Shown: positions 1 through 8,421 of the stretch, piece by piece | How the letters are laid out: the number at the start of each line of letters is the position of its first letter | Position numbering within the stretch: the stretch's first letter is position 1 | Source: Acidobacteriota bacterium | Lineage (GTDB): Bacteria > Acidobacteriota > Blastocatellia > Pyrinomonadales > Pyrinomonadaceae | NCBI GenBank assembly: GCA_019639155.1 | Contig: JAHBSJ010000004.1 | Coordinates: forward strand, 186,001 to 250,000 | Length of the DNA stretch: 64,000 nucleotides | Reading direction: 5' to 3' | The notes under the pieces: generated by a model | What the model saw: only the letters and a program-made list of their open reading frames with translations | What the model was told of the DNA's origin: nothing | The model's database searches: none | Program-made: the position numbers and the translations under genes

Positions 1-326
1 GCCTTCTTCGCAGGTTCAGGAGCCGCTGCCGGTTCCGCCGCAGGAATTGTCTCTGCGGCCGCCGGCGAAATTGCCTCATCCGAAACCGCGTCTTCGGCCG
101 GTTTCGGCTTTTTGGCAGCCTTAATGACCTTGATGGCCCGCTTTACAGGGGCATCTTGTTTCGTCAGATACTTGCCTCGGATCTTTTCCGCTAGAGCATG
201 GCTGACCGAATTTGACGGCACGCTGACGTCCGCTCCCTCGCGGCGCAGATCTTCCACGATACGCTTGGCGTCCTGCTTTACCTCGCGTGCCAGGTCATAG
301 ATTCTTATGCTTTTTCCAGTCGCCAT
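1..326 (-). CDS. infB: Translation initiation factor IF-2, N-terminal part (runs off window)
   Basis: Reading minus from an ATG at 326 gives MATGKSIRIYDLAREVK, followed by a short helical domain typical of the IF-2 N-terminus, and then an Ala/Pro/Lys/Glu-rich linker (AAKKPKPAEDAV, AAEPAAAPEPAKK) of the kind that precedes the GTPase core. The frame is open to base 1, so only about 108 residues are visible and the G domain is outside the window. IF-2 delivers initiator tRNA to the ribosome. It lies 79 bases downstream of nusA on the same strand, which is the conserved rimP-nusA-infB order. No strong ribosome binding site precedes the ATG. The identification rests on context plus the N-terminal domain. 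Confidence 0.88.
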   Translation of the reverse strand, partial: MATGKSIRIYDLAREVKQDAKRIVEDLRREGADVSVPSNSVSHALAEKIRGKYLTKQDAPVKRAIKVIKAAKKPKPAEDAVSDEAISPAAAETIPAAEPAAAPEPAKK

Positions 327-405
327 AAATCGATCAACAATCAAATCGCTCGAGCTTCAAACTACGCTCGCAATTCTCTGCACTCTAAAAAATGAGGCCG
401 CGCCT

Positions 406-1920
406 CTATGCCTCTTCGGCTTCGGAGCCTTCCGGCTGTGTGTCCGCCTCGACGGAAGTTCCGTCAGCATGGGGCTCTTCGACCGCCTGCTCTTCAACGG
501 CGGGCTCTTCGACAGAAACATCCTCAGCAGGCTCGCCTGCTGGAGTTTCCTCCGTAACCGTTTCTTCGGCGCTTGAGTCAGCTGCTGCCTCTGCTGCTTC
601 TTCTTCCGTCGGCTCATTGCCTTCGGCCTCGGCGTTCTTCGCCTCTACTATCACGTTTGCTGCCGCTCGGATGCTTTCCGCTTCATCGAGACTGACGTCC
701 AAGATGTCGCTGATGTCATCAACTGCGGCGGCGGCGAGGGCTTCGATGTCCTCGATGCCGCGGGCGGCGAGAAGTTCCGCCTGGTTTGCGGTAACGCCTT
801 CAAGTGCCGTGATCGGCACAGCTTCGCCGGAAGCCATCATCTTGCCCATTTGAAGCGTGATCTCACGCTTGAGCAGCTCTTCGCTGACGATCTTGATATC
901 CCAACCGACCAAACGCGTTGCAAGCCGTACGTTTTGGCCTTTCTTGCCGATCGCGAGGCTGAGCTGATCTTCGCCGACGATCACTTCCATGACGCGGTTC
1001 TCGATGTCGGTAATTCGCACCTGCGAAACGCGTGCGGGCGAAAGTGCGTTTGCCGCGAACATCGACGGTTCGTCCGACCATTCGATGATATCTATCTTTT
1101 CGCCTCGGAGTTCCTTAATGATCGCCTGAACACGCGAACCTTTCATACCGACGCAGGCCCCGACCGGATCGACATCCTTTTCGTTCGAAGCGACGGCGAT
1201 CTTTGCCCTGTCGCCCGGTTCGCGGACGGCAGATTTGATAACGACGGTTTCGTCGTAGATCTCCGGCACTTCCATTTCGAAAAGCCGCTTCAGCAGCTCT
1301 GCCGAAGCTCGTGAACAGCGGATCTGCTGGCCTTTCTGCTGCTCGTCGAGCACGTCTATTATGACGACTCGGATACGCTCGCCCGGATTCCACATTTCGC
1401 CGCGGCTCTGTTCATTTCGCGGCACGACCGCCTCGAGATTATTACCGAGGTCGATGACCATGTCGCCTCGCTCGAATCGCTTAACCGTGCCGTTCACCAA
1501 CTCGCCTTTGCGGTCGATGTACTCTTCATAGACCTTCTTGCGGACGGCCTCGCGGACCTTTTGAACAAGTATCTGCTTCGCGGTCTGGGCAGCGATCCGG
1601 CCCATTTCTTCCTGGGCCAGCGGGATGAGGAGGGCGTCGCCGATCTCGATCTCATCGTCTCCCGTAGCCTCAACGGCCTCTTCCAACGAGATCTCGCTCT
1701 TCGGATCCTCTACCTCTTCGACCACAGTTTTCGGGACCGAAATTTCGATAATGCCTTCTTCAACGTTCCAATCGACCTGCACGTTCTCACCGGCCTCATC
1801 GCGAAACTGACGGCGCGCGGCTGCACGAACCGCCTCGCGCATCGCTTCGATTACCAACTCGCGATCCAAACCGTGTTCGTTGCACAACGACTCTATACTT
1901 TGTCCGATCAAAGAGCTCAT
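406..1920 (-). CDS. nusA: Transcription termination/antitermination protein NusA
   Basis: A 504-residue NusA. It has the N-terminal RNA-polymerase-binding domain, then an S1 domain (about 135-205; KRFERGDMVIDLGNNLEAVVP), two KH domains (DPVGACVGMKGSRVQAI and LAIGKKGQNVRLA) and a single helix-hairpin-helix-type C-terminal repeat near 370-425. NusA controls pausing, intrinsic termination and antitermination. Residues 429-504 form an acidic Ala/Glu/Pro tail that NusA does not normally need; similar tails occur on S2, L9 and L25 in this window. It is downstream of rimP by 24 bases and upstream of infB, so the three are very likely one operon. Confidence 0.97.
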   Translation of the reverse strand: MSSLIGQSIESLCNEHGLDRELVIEAMREAVRAAARRQFRDEAGENVQVDWNVEEGIIEISVPKTVVEEVEDPKSEISLEEAVEATGDDEIEIGDALLIPLAQEEMGRIAAQTAKQILVQKVREAVRKKVYEEYIDRKGELVNGTVKRFERGDMVIDLGNNLEAVVPRNEQSRGEMWNPGERIRVVIIDVLDEQQKGQQIRCSRASAELLKRLFEMEVPEIYDETVVIKSAVREPGDRAKIAVASNEKDVDPVGACVGMKGSRVQAIIKELRGEKIDIIEWSDEPSMFAANALSPARVSQVRITDIENRVMEVIVGEDQLSLAIGKKGQNVRLATRLVGWDIKIVSEELLKREITLQMGKMMASGEAVPITALEGVTANQAELLAARGIEDIEALAAAAVDDISDILDVSLDEAESIRAAANVIVEAKNAEAEGNEPTEEEAAEAAADSSAEETVTEETPAGEPAEDVSVEEPAVEEQAVEEPHADGTSVEADTQPEGSEAEEA

Positions 1921-1944
1921 ACTCTAATTCTCACCTTCATTGCA

Positions 1945-2430
1945 CTATCTCCGTGCCCCAAATTCCTCGCTGAGGTCGATCTTCAAATTCGCTTTCAATA
2001 TATCGGAGTGATCTATTGCTATTTCACCCGCCTTCTTCTCTTCTAGCTTGATCAATGAACCGTCCACTCCTGCGATCCTGCCTGAAATGGTCTTTTGCTC
2101 ACCTTCGCTGCGGTATTTCACCTTTGCCAGCTTTCCTTCAAATCTGCGGAAGTCGTCCGGCGAGAACAATTCCCGCTCGATACCCGGCGACGATACCTCC
2201 AAAACGTAACGCGTCGGGATCAGGTCTTCCGCGTCGAAAACTTCCTCGATAGCGTGCGAGAACGCGGAACAATCTTCCAATGTGATGCCGCCTTCTTTAT
2301 CAATAAAGATACGGACCACTTGGTCTCGCTTGGTTCCGCCCAGCTCGGCCTTCACCAGTTCGAACGACCGCGTTTCCGCCTCTTTGCGGGCGATCTCTTC
2401 GATCTTTCGCTCAATTCCGGTCCTGTCCAT
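1945..2430 (-). CDS. rimP: Ribosome maturation factor RimP
   Basis: RimP helps 30S subunit maturation. The protein starts MDRTGIERKIEEIARKE and contains the family signatures DCSAFSHAIEEVFD and YVLEVSSPGIERELF, followed by an Sm-like C-terminal domain (GRIAGVDGSLIKLEE). I place the start at the ATG at 2430, with the Shine-Dalgarno AAGGCGG just upstream. A longer frame from a GTG at 2463 would begin inside a strong hairpin and adds 11 residues that do not look like RimP. The chosen protein is 161 residues, normal for the family. It is the first gene of the rimP-nusA-infB operon. Confidence 0.95.
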   Translation of the reverse strand: MDRTGIERKIEEIARKEAETRSFELVKAELGGTKRDQVVRIFIDKEGGITLEDCSAFSHAIEEVFDAEDLIPTRYVLEVSSPGIERELFSPDDFRRFEGKLAKVKYRSEGEQKTISGRIAGVDGSLIKLEEKKAGEIAIDHSDILKANLKIDLSEEFGARR

Positions 2431-2439
2431 CACCGCCTT

Positions 2440-2469
2440 CAAAAACAAAAAGTGGGCGAACACCCACTT
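2440..2469 (-). terminator. Terminator-like hairpin in the rimP leader
   Basis: On the minus strand a perfect 7-bp stem (AAGTGGG/CCCACTT) with a 6-base loop TGTTCG is followed at once by TTTTGTTTTTG. This is an intrinsic-terminator shape. It lies between a good promoter (2504-2532) and the rimP ATG at 2430, about 30 bases into the transcript. It may therefore attenuate the rimP-nusA-infB operon rather than only end transcription from the upstream kinase gene. Confidence 0.6.
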
Positions 2470-2503
2470 GACACATCAGCCCAGCGTATCGAAGCAAACC
2501 GTT

Positions 2504-2532
2504 ATATTAACTAATTAGATGAGATTGTGCAA
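2504..2532 (-). promoter_or_regulatory. Sigma-70-type promoter for rimP-nusA-infB
   Basis: Minus strand TTGCAC (2527-2532), a spacer of exactly 17 bases, then TAATAT (2504-2509). Both hexamers match the housekeeping consensus in 5 of 6 positions. The predicted start near 2497 gives a leader of about 65 bases carrying the hairpin at 2450-2469. Confidence 0.65.
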
Positions 2533-2574
2533 GACCTTTGTCTAATATACGAAGTTGAGGATGGTTTCGAGCGT

Positions 2575-3489
2575 TTACCCGAACCTGATCATCGCCGACC
2601 TTGCGGCTCCTATGAGGCCCGCATGATCGCCAAGTTTCCCTTTTACTATTCGGCACCTCACCGCTGGTGCAGGGAACGCCCTCTTCCGGATCTCGGAACG
2701 CAGCCGCGGAGCGAAAAGCCCGAACGCCCCGGCGACCTTGCCGCCGAAGACAACCATATCCGGATTCAGAGTATTGATGAGCCCCGCTGACACAATGCCC
2801 AGATACCTTCCCACTTCAGAAAATATCCAACGGGCATCTCGGTCGCCGCTGACCGCGAGGCGGTAAACTTCCTCAGAACTCTCGGCATTCATGCCGAGTT
2901 CATTGGCCATTCTTGTCACGGCTTGGGAAGATCCGTACTGCTCGAGGCACCCGCGGCTTCCGCAGCCGCAAGCATACCCGTCGGGCTCAACGCAGAAATG
3001 CCCTATCTCCCCGGCGCTGCCGTCGGGACCGCGGAAAGCCTCTCCATTTATAATGAGGCCGCCGCCGATGCCCGTTCCCAGCGTCAGCATTATAGATGTA
3101 TCGACTTTTCTCGAAGCTCCTATCCAGTTCTCTCCGATCGCAGCCGCCGTTGCATCGTTCTCTATCAAGACCGGCATACCAAGAGCCTCAACCACAGGCC
3201 GCAAGAGCTGCATACCCTCGAGCGAAGGGATGTTGGGCACTTTCGTCAAAATTCCTTTGCCATCCTCTGCCGCCGGTGCGGGCACTGCGATCGCAGCCGA
3301 CGCAAACGCACTTTTGCCGCCCACTCTTTTTGCGAGTCCGCGATGCAGCTTAGAGATAAGATCGAACAAATCGTCAGGCGTAAGGCTTTTCGGCGTCTTG
3401 GCTTGGTCAGCGGCCAAGATAACTCCGCTGCGTTCAATAGCCGCCGCCCGGATATTGGTACCGCCGAGATCGATCGCAAATATGCTCAT
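2575..3489 (-). CDS. ROK-family sugar kinase (glucokinase-like)
   Basis: A 304-residue ROK protein. The N-terminus MSIFAIDLGGTNIRAA is the ATP phosphate-binding loop. TLGTGIGGGLIINGEAFRG and GEIGHFCVEPDG carry the ROK signature, and CGCGSRGCLEQYGS holds the structural zinc-binding cysteines plus the conserved EQ. There is no N-terminal helix-turn-helix, so it should be an enzyme rather than a ROK repressor. It would phosphorylate glucose or another hexose (ManNAc and fructose are alternatives) in the cytoplasm. It sits alone, 111 bases upstream of the rimP promoter region and divergent from the FecR-like genes. Confidence 0.85.
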   Translation of the reverse strand: MSIFAIDLGGTNIRAAAIERSGVILAADQAKTPKSLTPDDLFDLISKLHRGLAKRVGGKSAFASAAIAVPAPAAEDGKGILTKVPNIPSLEGMQLLRPVVEALGMPVLIENDATAAAIGENWIGASRKVDTSIMLTLGTGIGGGLIINGEAFRGPDGSAGEIGHFCVEPDGYACGCGSRGCLEQYGSSQAVTRMANELGMNAESSEEVYRLAVSGDRDARWIFSEVGRYLGIVSAGLINTLNPDMVVFGGKVAGAFGLFAPRLRSEIRKRAFPAPAVRCRIVKGKLGDHAGLIGAARSAMIRFG

Positions 3490-3716
3490 ATCTCCTTACC
3501 CATCACTCTTCCGCCTGCCCTCAAAGAAGCATCTGGCGGCTCTCGAACTTTATCTATATCACAGAAAATAAAAAATCCTGCTAAAGGACTCAAAATGTTG
3601 AATTTGGCTTTGCCGTGCAGGTATTGTGTGCTATAAGTTAAGCCGTACTTATTTTGAAACATCCGATGTCGGCGTTTTCGCCTCGGCAAGGCGGTTAAAG
3701 TGCTTGCCGTGAAACA
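3490..3716. other. Intergenic region between ROK kinase and first FecR-like gene
   Basis: AT-richer divergent spacer. It probably holds the ROK promoter, but I see no convincing hexamer pair there. The short pyrimidine/purine-rich tracts and the GCCTCGGCAAGGCGG stretch do not form a recognisable RNA element. No open reading frame looks real. Confidence 0.4.
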
Positions 3717-3745
3717 TTGACATACGGGTGTGTTTCGTGTAAAAG
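3717..3745 (+). promoter_or_regulatory. Promoter for the FecR-like gene at 3791
   Basis: A perfect -35 TTGACA (3717-3722), 17-base spacer and TAAAAG (3740-3745, 4 of 6 matches). The start would fall about 40 bases before the ATG at 3791, which also has a Shine-Dalgarno CAGGAG about 9 bases upstream. Confidence 0.5.
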
Positions 3746-3790
3746 GTTCATAGGTTTGGTCTTAAGACCGCTTTTCAGGAGTTTCTCGAG

Positions 3791-4414
3791 ATGAATTCAT
3801 TCTCAGTCATAAAGTCCATTCGGACAGGTATGTCGGTTTGCACCGTTGCCGTCATGCTGACAGTATCGTCAATGGTCGCACTTGCGGGTCCGGCGAAACC
3901 GGTTGGTGATCTGACTGTCCGCGGCAATGCAAAGGTTTTTGTGAACGGTGAACCTGCAGAAACAGGCCGAACCGTATTTTCGAACAGCACGATCACGACC
4001 GGAGAAGAATCCGGGGTCGTCATCAATATTGAAGGCAAAGGCAGATTCGAGTTGGGAGCCAATTCGGCTTTCACGGTTGCCGACGGGACAGATACTGCTG
4101 CAGGCCAAGTAGTTTCGGGGTCAGCAAAATTGGTCGCAGGCAGCGGAGAGATCTCTTTGAAGAACGCTGAGGGCGAACCGATCTCGCTCAGCAGCGGCGA
4201 CACGGTCACCGCGACCGCCGGCAAGTCGGCAGGCCGCGACCAGCGTGACAAAGACGGAAAGTGCATTGACACGAACAACGACGGCAAACTCGACTGCTAT
4301 GAAGGCCTGCCCATGTGGGGCTGGGTTCTGATAGCGGCCGGTGTCGGTGCGGCTGTCATTTTAGCGGTGGCTCTGTCAGACGATGACAACAGGTCTGTAA
4401 GTCCCGTTCGTTGA
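3791..4414 (+). CDS. FecR-like domain protein with C-terminal membrane anchor (paralogue A)
   Basis: A 207-residue protein of unknown role. It has an N-terminal signal sequence (hydrophobic stretch about 14-31, ending VALAGPA). A FecR-like beta domain follows (VRGNAKVFVNGEPAETGRT, then NSTITTGEESGVVINIEGKG and FELGANSAFTV). Then come an acidic Asp/Asn-rich segment (DKDGKCIDTNNDGKLDC) and one C-terminal membrane helix (MWGWVLIAAGVGAAVILAV) with a short tail ending VSPVR. The next gene has the same architecture and the same last five residues. FecR-like domains are found in surface and signalling proteins; no substrate can be stated. The Asp/Asn segment could bind calcium. Confidence 0.8.
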   Translation: MNSFSVIKSIRTGMSVCTVAVMLTVSSMVALAGPAKPVGDLTVRGNAKVFVNGEPAETGRTVFSNSTITTGEESGVVINIEGKGRFELGANSAFTVADGTDTAAGQVVSGSAKLVAGSGEISLKNAEGEPISLSSGDTVTATAGKSAGRDQRDKDGKCIDTNNDGKLDCYEGLPMWGWVLIAAGVGAAVILAVALSDDDNRSVSPVR

Positions 4415-4500
4415 TTGGATTTTTATTTCATCGTGAGGTATTATATCTCTCGACTGTTTAAACAACTGGTAGAATTGACGCAGGAGGAGAACATTTCACA

Positions 4501-5205
4501 ATGCTCGGCAAAAATATTATTCGCAAATCGGTAACTTTGATGACTGCAGTAGCGGTCTGGTGTGTATATTCAATGGTGGCCTACGCCATTCCCGGCGACA
4601 TTGCAGGTGAGATCACTGTTACCGGTCAGGTAACGGTTAACGGCCAACCGGCAGTTTCGAATTCGACCATCCTTTCAGGTTCGGTCATTTCGACGGGCGA
4701 TGGATCGTCCGCCGTCGTCAGCCTTGGGAAGGCAGGCAAACTCGAACTATCTGCAAACACGAGCATGACGCTTCGCTTCTCCGAAAACAGTATCGTTGCG
4801 ATGCTGTCTGACGGTAAGACCCGCGTTCAAAACTCCGCAGGCGTAGCTACTACCGTAACGACCAAGCACGCGACGGTCATCGCCGACGTTAGCCAATCGG
4901 ACAACTTCACCGTAGAGGTAGAATGCGCTCACACTCACGTTGACACCCACGCAGGTGTCGTGACCATGCGCGAAGGCACTGCCGACAAGCAGATCGCCGC
5001 AGGTTCGAGCGCGATTGCCGGGAAGATGGATCAGGCAGGCTGCCAGCCTTGCTTCCGCGGAAATCAGCCCGCGACGGCGATCGGCGGATGGCCGTGGCTC
5101 ATTCTTCTCGCTGCCGGTGCTGCCGGTGCGGGGATCTTCCTTGCCACTCGCAAAGATGATGTAAACTTCGGCGGCGGCGGCACGGTCGTAAGCCCCGTTC
5201 GTTAA
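4501..5205 (+). CDS. FecR-like domain protein with C-terminal membrane anchor (paralogue B)
   Basis: A 234-residue paralogue of the preceding gene: signal peptide (about 1-30), FecR-like core (ITVTGQVTVNGQPAVSNST, ISTGDGSSAVVSLGKAG, LELSANTSMTLRF), a Cys/His pair segment (VECAHTHVDTHAG), then a membrane helix after GGWPWLILLAAGAAGAG and a tail ending VVSPVR. A strong ribosome binding site, GGAGGAGA, precedes the ATG. Followed by a clear terminator at 5224. The pair probably arose by duplication. Both lie next to sugar-nucleotide genes, which hints at a cell-surface role, but this is only context. Confidence 0.8.
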   Translation: MLGKNIIRKSVTLMTAVAVWCVYSMVAYAIPGDIAGEITVTGQVTVNGQPAVSNSTILSGSVISTGDGSSAVVSLGKAGKLELSANTSMTLRFSENSIVAMLSDGKTRVQNSAGVATTVTTKHATVIADVSQSDNFTVEVECAHTHVDTHAGVVTMREGTADKQIAAGSSAIAGKMDQAGCQPCFRGNQPATAIGGWPWLILLAAGAAGAGIFLATRKDDVNFGGGGTVVSPVR

Positions 5206-5223
5206 TTCACTATCAGTTGGTTT

Positions 5224-5264
5224 TAGCGGGTCATGTTCTTCGAACGTGGCCCGCTATATTTTTA
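5224..5264 (+). terminator. Intrinsic terminator after the FecR-like pair
   Basis: Long stem TAGCGGGTCATGTTC / GAACGTGGCCCGCTA around a TTCG loop (5224-5256, with one internal mismatch), followed by TATTTTTATT. Confidence 0.8.
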
Positions 5265-5319
5265 TTCATACATCTCAATTGTTATCATTATCGTTTGTTT
5301 TCCTAAGTGATTTTTTCTT

Positions 5320-6618
5320 ATGCATATTGCAGTTATTGGTACAGGATACGTTGGGTTGGTCACGGGGGCCTGTTTTGCGGAGTTTGGGGTCGATGTAACG
5401 TGCGTTGACGTTGACGTTGATAAAGTTGAAAAGCTGAAGAATGGGGTCATTCCTATTTACGAGCCCGGGCTCGACAAGATCGTCGAAAAGAATTCCTCCG
5501 CCGGCAGACTCCATTTCACCACCGATCTGGCGTCCGCAGTAAAAGGGGCCGAGGTTGTGTTTCTTGCGGTCGGCACCCCGCCGCTGCCTGACGGATCGCC
5601 TGATATGAGCTTTTACCGGCAAGCTGCGTTGGACGTTGCAAAGGCGATGAACGGCTACAAGGTCCTGGTTACAAAATCGACCGTTCCGGTCGGCACCGGC
5701 AAATGGCTTCGGGATTTTGTCACTGAGAACTTGCCCGAACCGACAGAGTTCGGCGTTGCGTCAAACCCGGAGTTTCTTCGCGAAGGTGCTGCCATTGAGG
5801 ATTTCATGCGGCCGGATCGTGTAGTTATCGGAAGCAACGAGTCTCGGGCGATCGACGTAATGAAGGAGCTTTACCGGCCGCTTTATCTCATAGAGACGCC
5901 GATAGTCATAACGTCGCTTGAGGCGGCTGAGTTGATCAAATACGCCGCAAACGCCTTTCTGGCTACGAAGATCACCTTTATAAACGAGGTGGCCAATCTT
6001 TGCGATGCAATAGGCTGCGACGTTCACGATGTTGCACGCGGGATGGGTATGGACAACCGTATCGGTCGAAAGTTCCTGCATCCCGGCCCCGGCTATGGCG
6101 GATCGTGTTTTCCGAAGGACACGCGTGCGTTGACGACCGTGGCGGACCAGTTCGGCGTCGAGACGCTGATCGTAGACGCGGTGATCGACGCGAACGAACG
6201 TCAGCGTCAGGCAATGATCCCAAAAATCAAGGGTCTCGTTGGCGACCTGGCAGGAAAGCGGATCGCGGTTCTCGGCCTGTCATTCAAGCCGGAAACGGAC
6301 GATATGCGCGAGTCGCCTGCGATCGAGATCCTGAACGGGCTTCGAGCGGGGGGAGCTTCGATCAAGGCCTATGATCCGGTGGCGATGGAGGAGTCTAAGC
6401 ATTACATCGAGGGCATTGAATATGCCTCAGATGAATACGATGCTATCGAAGGTGCGGACGCCCTGGTGATCATCACCGAGTGGAACCAGTTTCGTGCCCT
6501 CGACATGGAAAAGGTCAGGTCGCTCCTCAACGAGCCGAAGATCGCCGATCTCCGGAATATTTACGAACCCGCGGATATGAGGGCTCTCGGTTTTGAATAC
6601 GTCGGCGTCGGCAGATAA
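5320..6618 (+). CDS. ugd: UDP-glucose 6-dehydrogenase
   Basis: 432 residues. The N-terminal Rossmann motif is GTGYVGLVTGACFAEFG. The central domain includes STVPVGTG and SNPEFLREGAAIEDF. The catalytic Cys lies in GPGYGGSCFPKDT. The C-terminal UDP-binding domain has VLGLSFKPETDDMRESP. It oxidises UDP-glucose to UDP-glucuronate with two NAD+, supplying exopolysaccharide or other surface glycans. The epimerase gene starts 15 bases downstream, so the two are co-transcribed. Members that use UDP-GlcNAc or GDP-mannose exist in the same superfamily, but the sequence fits the UDP-glucose type best. Confidence 0.94.
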   Translation: MHIAVIGTGYVGLVTGACFAEFGVDVTCVDVDVDKVEKLKNGVIPIYEPGLDKIVEKNSSAGRLHFTTDLASAVKGAEVVFLAVGTPPLPDGSPDMSFYRQAALDVAKAMNGYKVLVTKSTVPVGTGKWLRDFVTENLPEPTEFGVASNPEFLREGAAIEDFMRPDRVVIGSNESRAIDVMKELYRPLYLIETPIVITSLEAAELIKYAANAFLATKITFINEVANLCDAIGCDVHDVARGMGMDNRIGRKFLHPGPGYGGSCFPKDTRALTTVADQFGVETLIVDAVIDANERQRQAMIPKIKGLVGDLAGKRIAVLGLSFKPETDDMRESPAIEILNGLRAGGASIKAYDPVAMEESKHYIEGIEYASDEYDAIEGADALVIITEWNQFRALDMEKVRSLLNEPKIADLRNIYEPADMRALGFEYVGVGR

Positions 6619-6633
6619 TATTCGAGTATTGCG

Positions 6634-7590
6634 ATGGCAGAAACTCCTAAAGTATTAGTAACAGGCGGTGCCGGTTTTATCGGCTCCAATCTTGCTGATG
6701 AGCTGATCCGCCGCGGCGCCCTCGTGACGATCGTCGACGATCTTTCTACAGGGTTTCGCGAGAATCTGGAAGAAATTTCGGGTTCTTTCGATTTCGTCGA
6801 GGGCGACATTAACGATGGCGATCTGATCCGGAGCGTAATTGAGGGCGTCGACACTGTTTACCATCAGGCGGCTCTGCCCAGCGTTCCTCGCTCTGTAGAA
6901 AATCCGGCTGAAACACATAAAGTGTGCGTTGATGGCACGTTTTCGCTGCTCGTGCAGGCTCGCGACGCCGGTGTCCGCCGTTTCATATATGCGGCGTCCA
7001 GTTCCGCTTACGGCGATCAGCCGACGCTTCCAAAGGTGGAAACAATGCGTCCTGACCCGTTGTCACCGTATGCCGTTGCCAAGTTGGCCGGCGAATCCTA
7101 TTGCCGAGCTTTTCACAATGTTTACGGCCTGGAAACCATATCCCTGCGATATTTCAATGTGTTCGGGCCGCGTCAAAACCCCTCGTCGATGTACTCGGGC
7201 GTTATTTCCCGTTTCATCGACTCGCTCGCAAAAGGCGAACGGCCCATTATCTTCGGCGACGGGCTGCAGTCGAGAGATTTTACTTATATCGATAATGTTG
7301 TCGATGCCAACATCAAAGCGGCAGAGGCGACGTCAGGCATTGGCGAGGTAATGAATGCCGCCAACGGCGAGAGAGTAACACTGCTGGAGTTGTTGGACGT
7401 TCTGAAGGAAATAATGAACCTGGAGGACGTGGAGCCTGATTTTCAGCCTCCCAGAAAGGGCGACGTCAAGCATTCGCAGGCGGACAACCGTCGTGCGGTC
7501 GAATGTTTAGGCTATAAGAAACTTGTCGGCCTTGAAGAAGGCCTCAAGAGAACCTTGGAATGGTGGCGTTCCAGCCGCTTTGCAGCATGA
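6634..7590 (+). CDS. NAD-dependent sugar-nucleotide epimerase (extended SDR, WbpP/GalE-like)
   Basis: 318 residues. TGGAGFIGSNLADEL is the NAD-binding glycine loop. The catalytic Ser lies in AASSSAYGD and the Tyr/Lys pair in SPYAVAKLAGE. YFNVFGPRQNPSSMYSGVI and GDGLQSRDFTYIDNV are typical of UDP-hexose 4-epimerases. The PSVPRSVENP segment is like that of the UDP-GlcNAc/GalNAc 4-epimerase group (WbpP-like), although UDP-glucose or UDP-glucuronate epimerase cannot be excluded. Given the neighbouring ugd, UDP-glucuronate 4-epimerase is a reasonable alternative. Probable role: sugar nucleotides for surface polysaccharide. Confidence 0.87.
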   Translation: MAETPKVLVTGGAGFIGSNLADELIRRGALVTIVDDLSTGFRENLEEISGSFDFVEGDINDGDLIRSVIEGVDTVYHQAALPSVPRSVENPAETHKVCVDGTFSLLVQARDAGVRRFIYAASSSAYGDQPTLPKVETMRPDPLSPYAVAKLAGESYCRAFHNVYGLETISLRYFNVFGPRQNPSSMYSGVISRFIDSLAKGERPIIFGDGLQSRDFTYIDNVVDANIKAAEATSGIGEVMNAANGERVTLLELLDVLKEIMNLEDVEPDFQPPRKGDVKHSQADNRRAVECLGYKKLVGLEEGLKRTLEWWRSSRFAA

Positions 7591-7603
7591 ACGCCCTCAC
7601 AGA

Positions 7604-8338
7604 TCATTTTTCCACTGCGAATACAGAATCCTCGATCGTCGAATTGATCAAGATCTCGCGAGCCCGGAACGCGGCGTACGCCGTCATGTTGCCCAGATCG
7701 AACCGCTGAGAGTATCTGCTCGGCACAATTACGCCGTCAACTGTTTGAAAATCGTCTATTTCGACCGACGTAGTTACGATCCTGCCCATGACATCGTAGC
7801 TGGATTCGTAGCTGCGGATTCGGCCCGTCTTGTCGTTAATAAAGAAATCCGTAAAAAAGCCTTCCGGTGTTGTGATACGAAAGCCTTTTCTTTTTCGTTT
7901 GTCTTCGGGCAATTCAGACACTACATATCCGTCAACGCCGGCACGCGGGAGAAGCGGAAACCCGAGACTGGTGATCGGCGGCAGCGAAAAGCCTTGGATC
8001 GATGAAAATGTATTGGTACCGTCATGTACCTGCTTCAGCGGCTGAAACGGGTTGTTTATCTCAAATGAATACTTCTCGCCGCTGATCGCCATCGAAAACG
8101 CCGCCGGAGTACTCTGGCCGAAAACACTCAGATTGACGCTGCCCTTTACCACCAATGAACGCATTTCGGCTAGTTTGCTCCCGCCGTGTGCGTCAACCAC
8201 GCTCTTTGCCAGAGCCGCCGGTGTACCCACCGTTGAAGGTGCGGCAGCCTTGCCGCCTGACTTCCCTGAGGCCTGCGCATACAGTCCGGTCGCGAAAAAC
8301 GTAAATGTGATCAGAAAGACGATGACGTTCTTAAACAT
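7604..8338 (-). CDS. Exported protein of unknown function, outer-membrane-lipoprotein-carrier-like fold possible
   Basis: 244 residues with an N-terminal signal peptide (MFKNVIVFLITFTFFATGLYAQA). The mature part has KSVVDAHGGSKLAEMRSLVVKG, a pattern seen in periplasmic LolA/LolB-like beta-sheet proteins. Repeated beta-strand segments with a closing region VEIDDFQTVDGVIVPSRYSQ also fit that class. It shows no lipobox and no enzyme motif. It lies just downstream of the Oar-like outer-membrane protein on the same strand, separated by a terminator. A periplasmic lipid- or protein-handling role is inference only. Confidence 0.7.
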   Translation of the reverse strand: MFKNVIVFLITFTFFATGLYAQASGKSGGKAAAPSTVGTPAALAKSVVDAHGGSKLAEMRSLVVKGSVNLSVFGQSTPAAFSMAISGEKYSFEINNPFQPLKQVHDGTNTFSSIQGFSLPPITSLGFPLLPRAGVDGYVVSELPEDKRKRKGFRITTPEGFFTDFFINDKTGRIRSYESSYDVMGRIVTTSVEIDDFQTVDGVIVPSRYSQRFDLGNMTAYAAFRAREILINSTIEDSVFAVEK

Positions 8339-8350
8339 AACCAGTAAATA

Positions 8351-8394
8351 TTAACAAAAAATATGAGGCAAGAACGATTTCGCCCTTGCCTCAT
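8351..8394 (-). terminator. Intrinsic terminator after the Oar-like gene
   Basis: Minus strand stem of about 13 bp with few mismatches (ATGAGGCAAGGGCG / CGTTCTTGCCTCAT), followed by ATATTTTTTG. It sits between the stop codon of the Oar-like gene (8422) and the start of the 7604-8338 gene. Confidence 0.75.
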
Positions 8395-8421
8395 TATTGG
8401 ATGCATCAGCTTCCGTTTGGT

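Noticed and set aside
850..1314. 154-residue plus-strand frame opposite nusA
   Set aside because: It is the antisense shadow of a well-conserved gene; composition follows the nusA codons.
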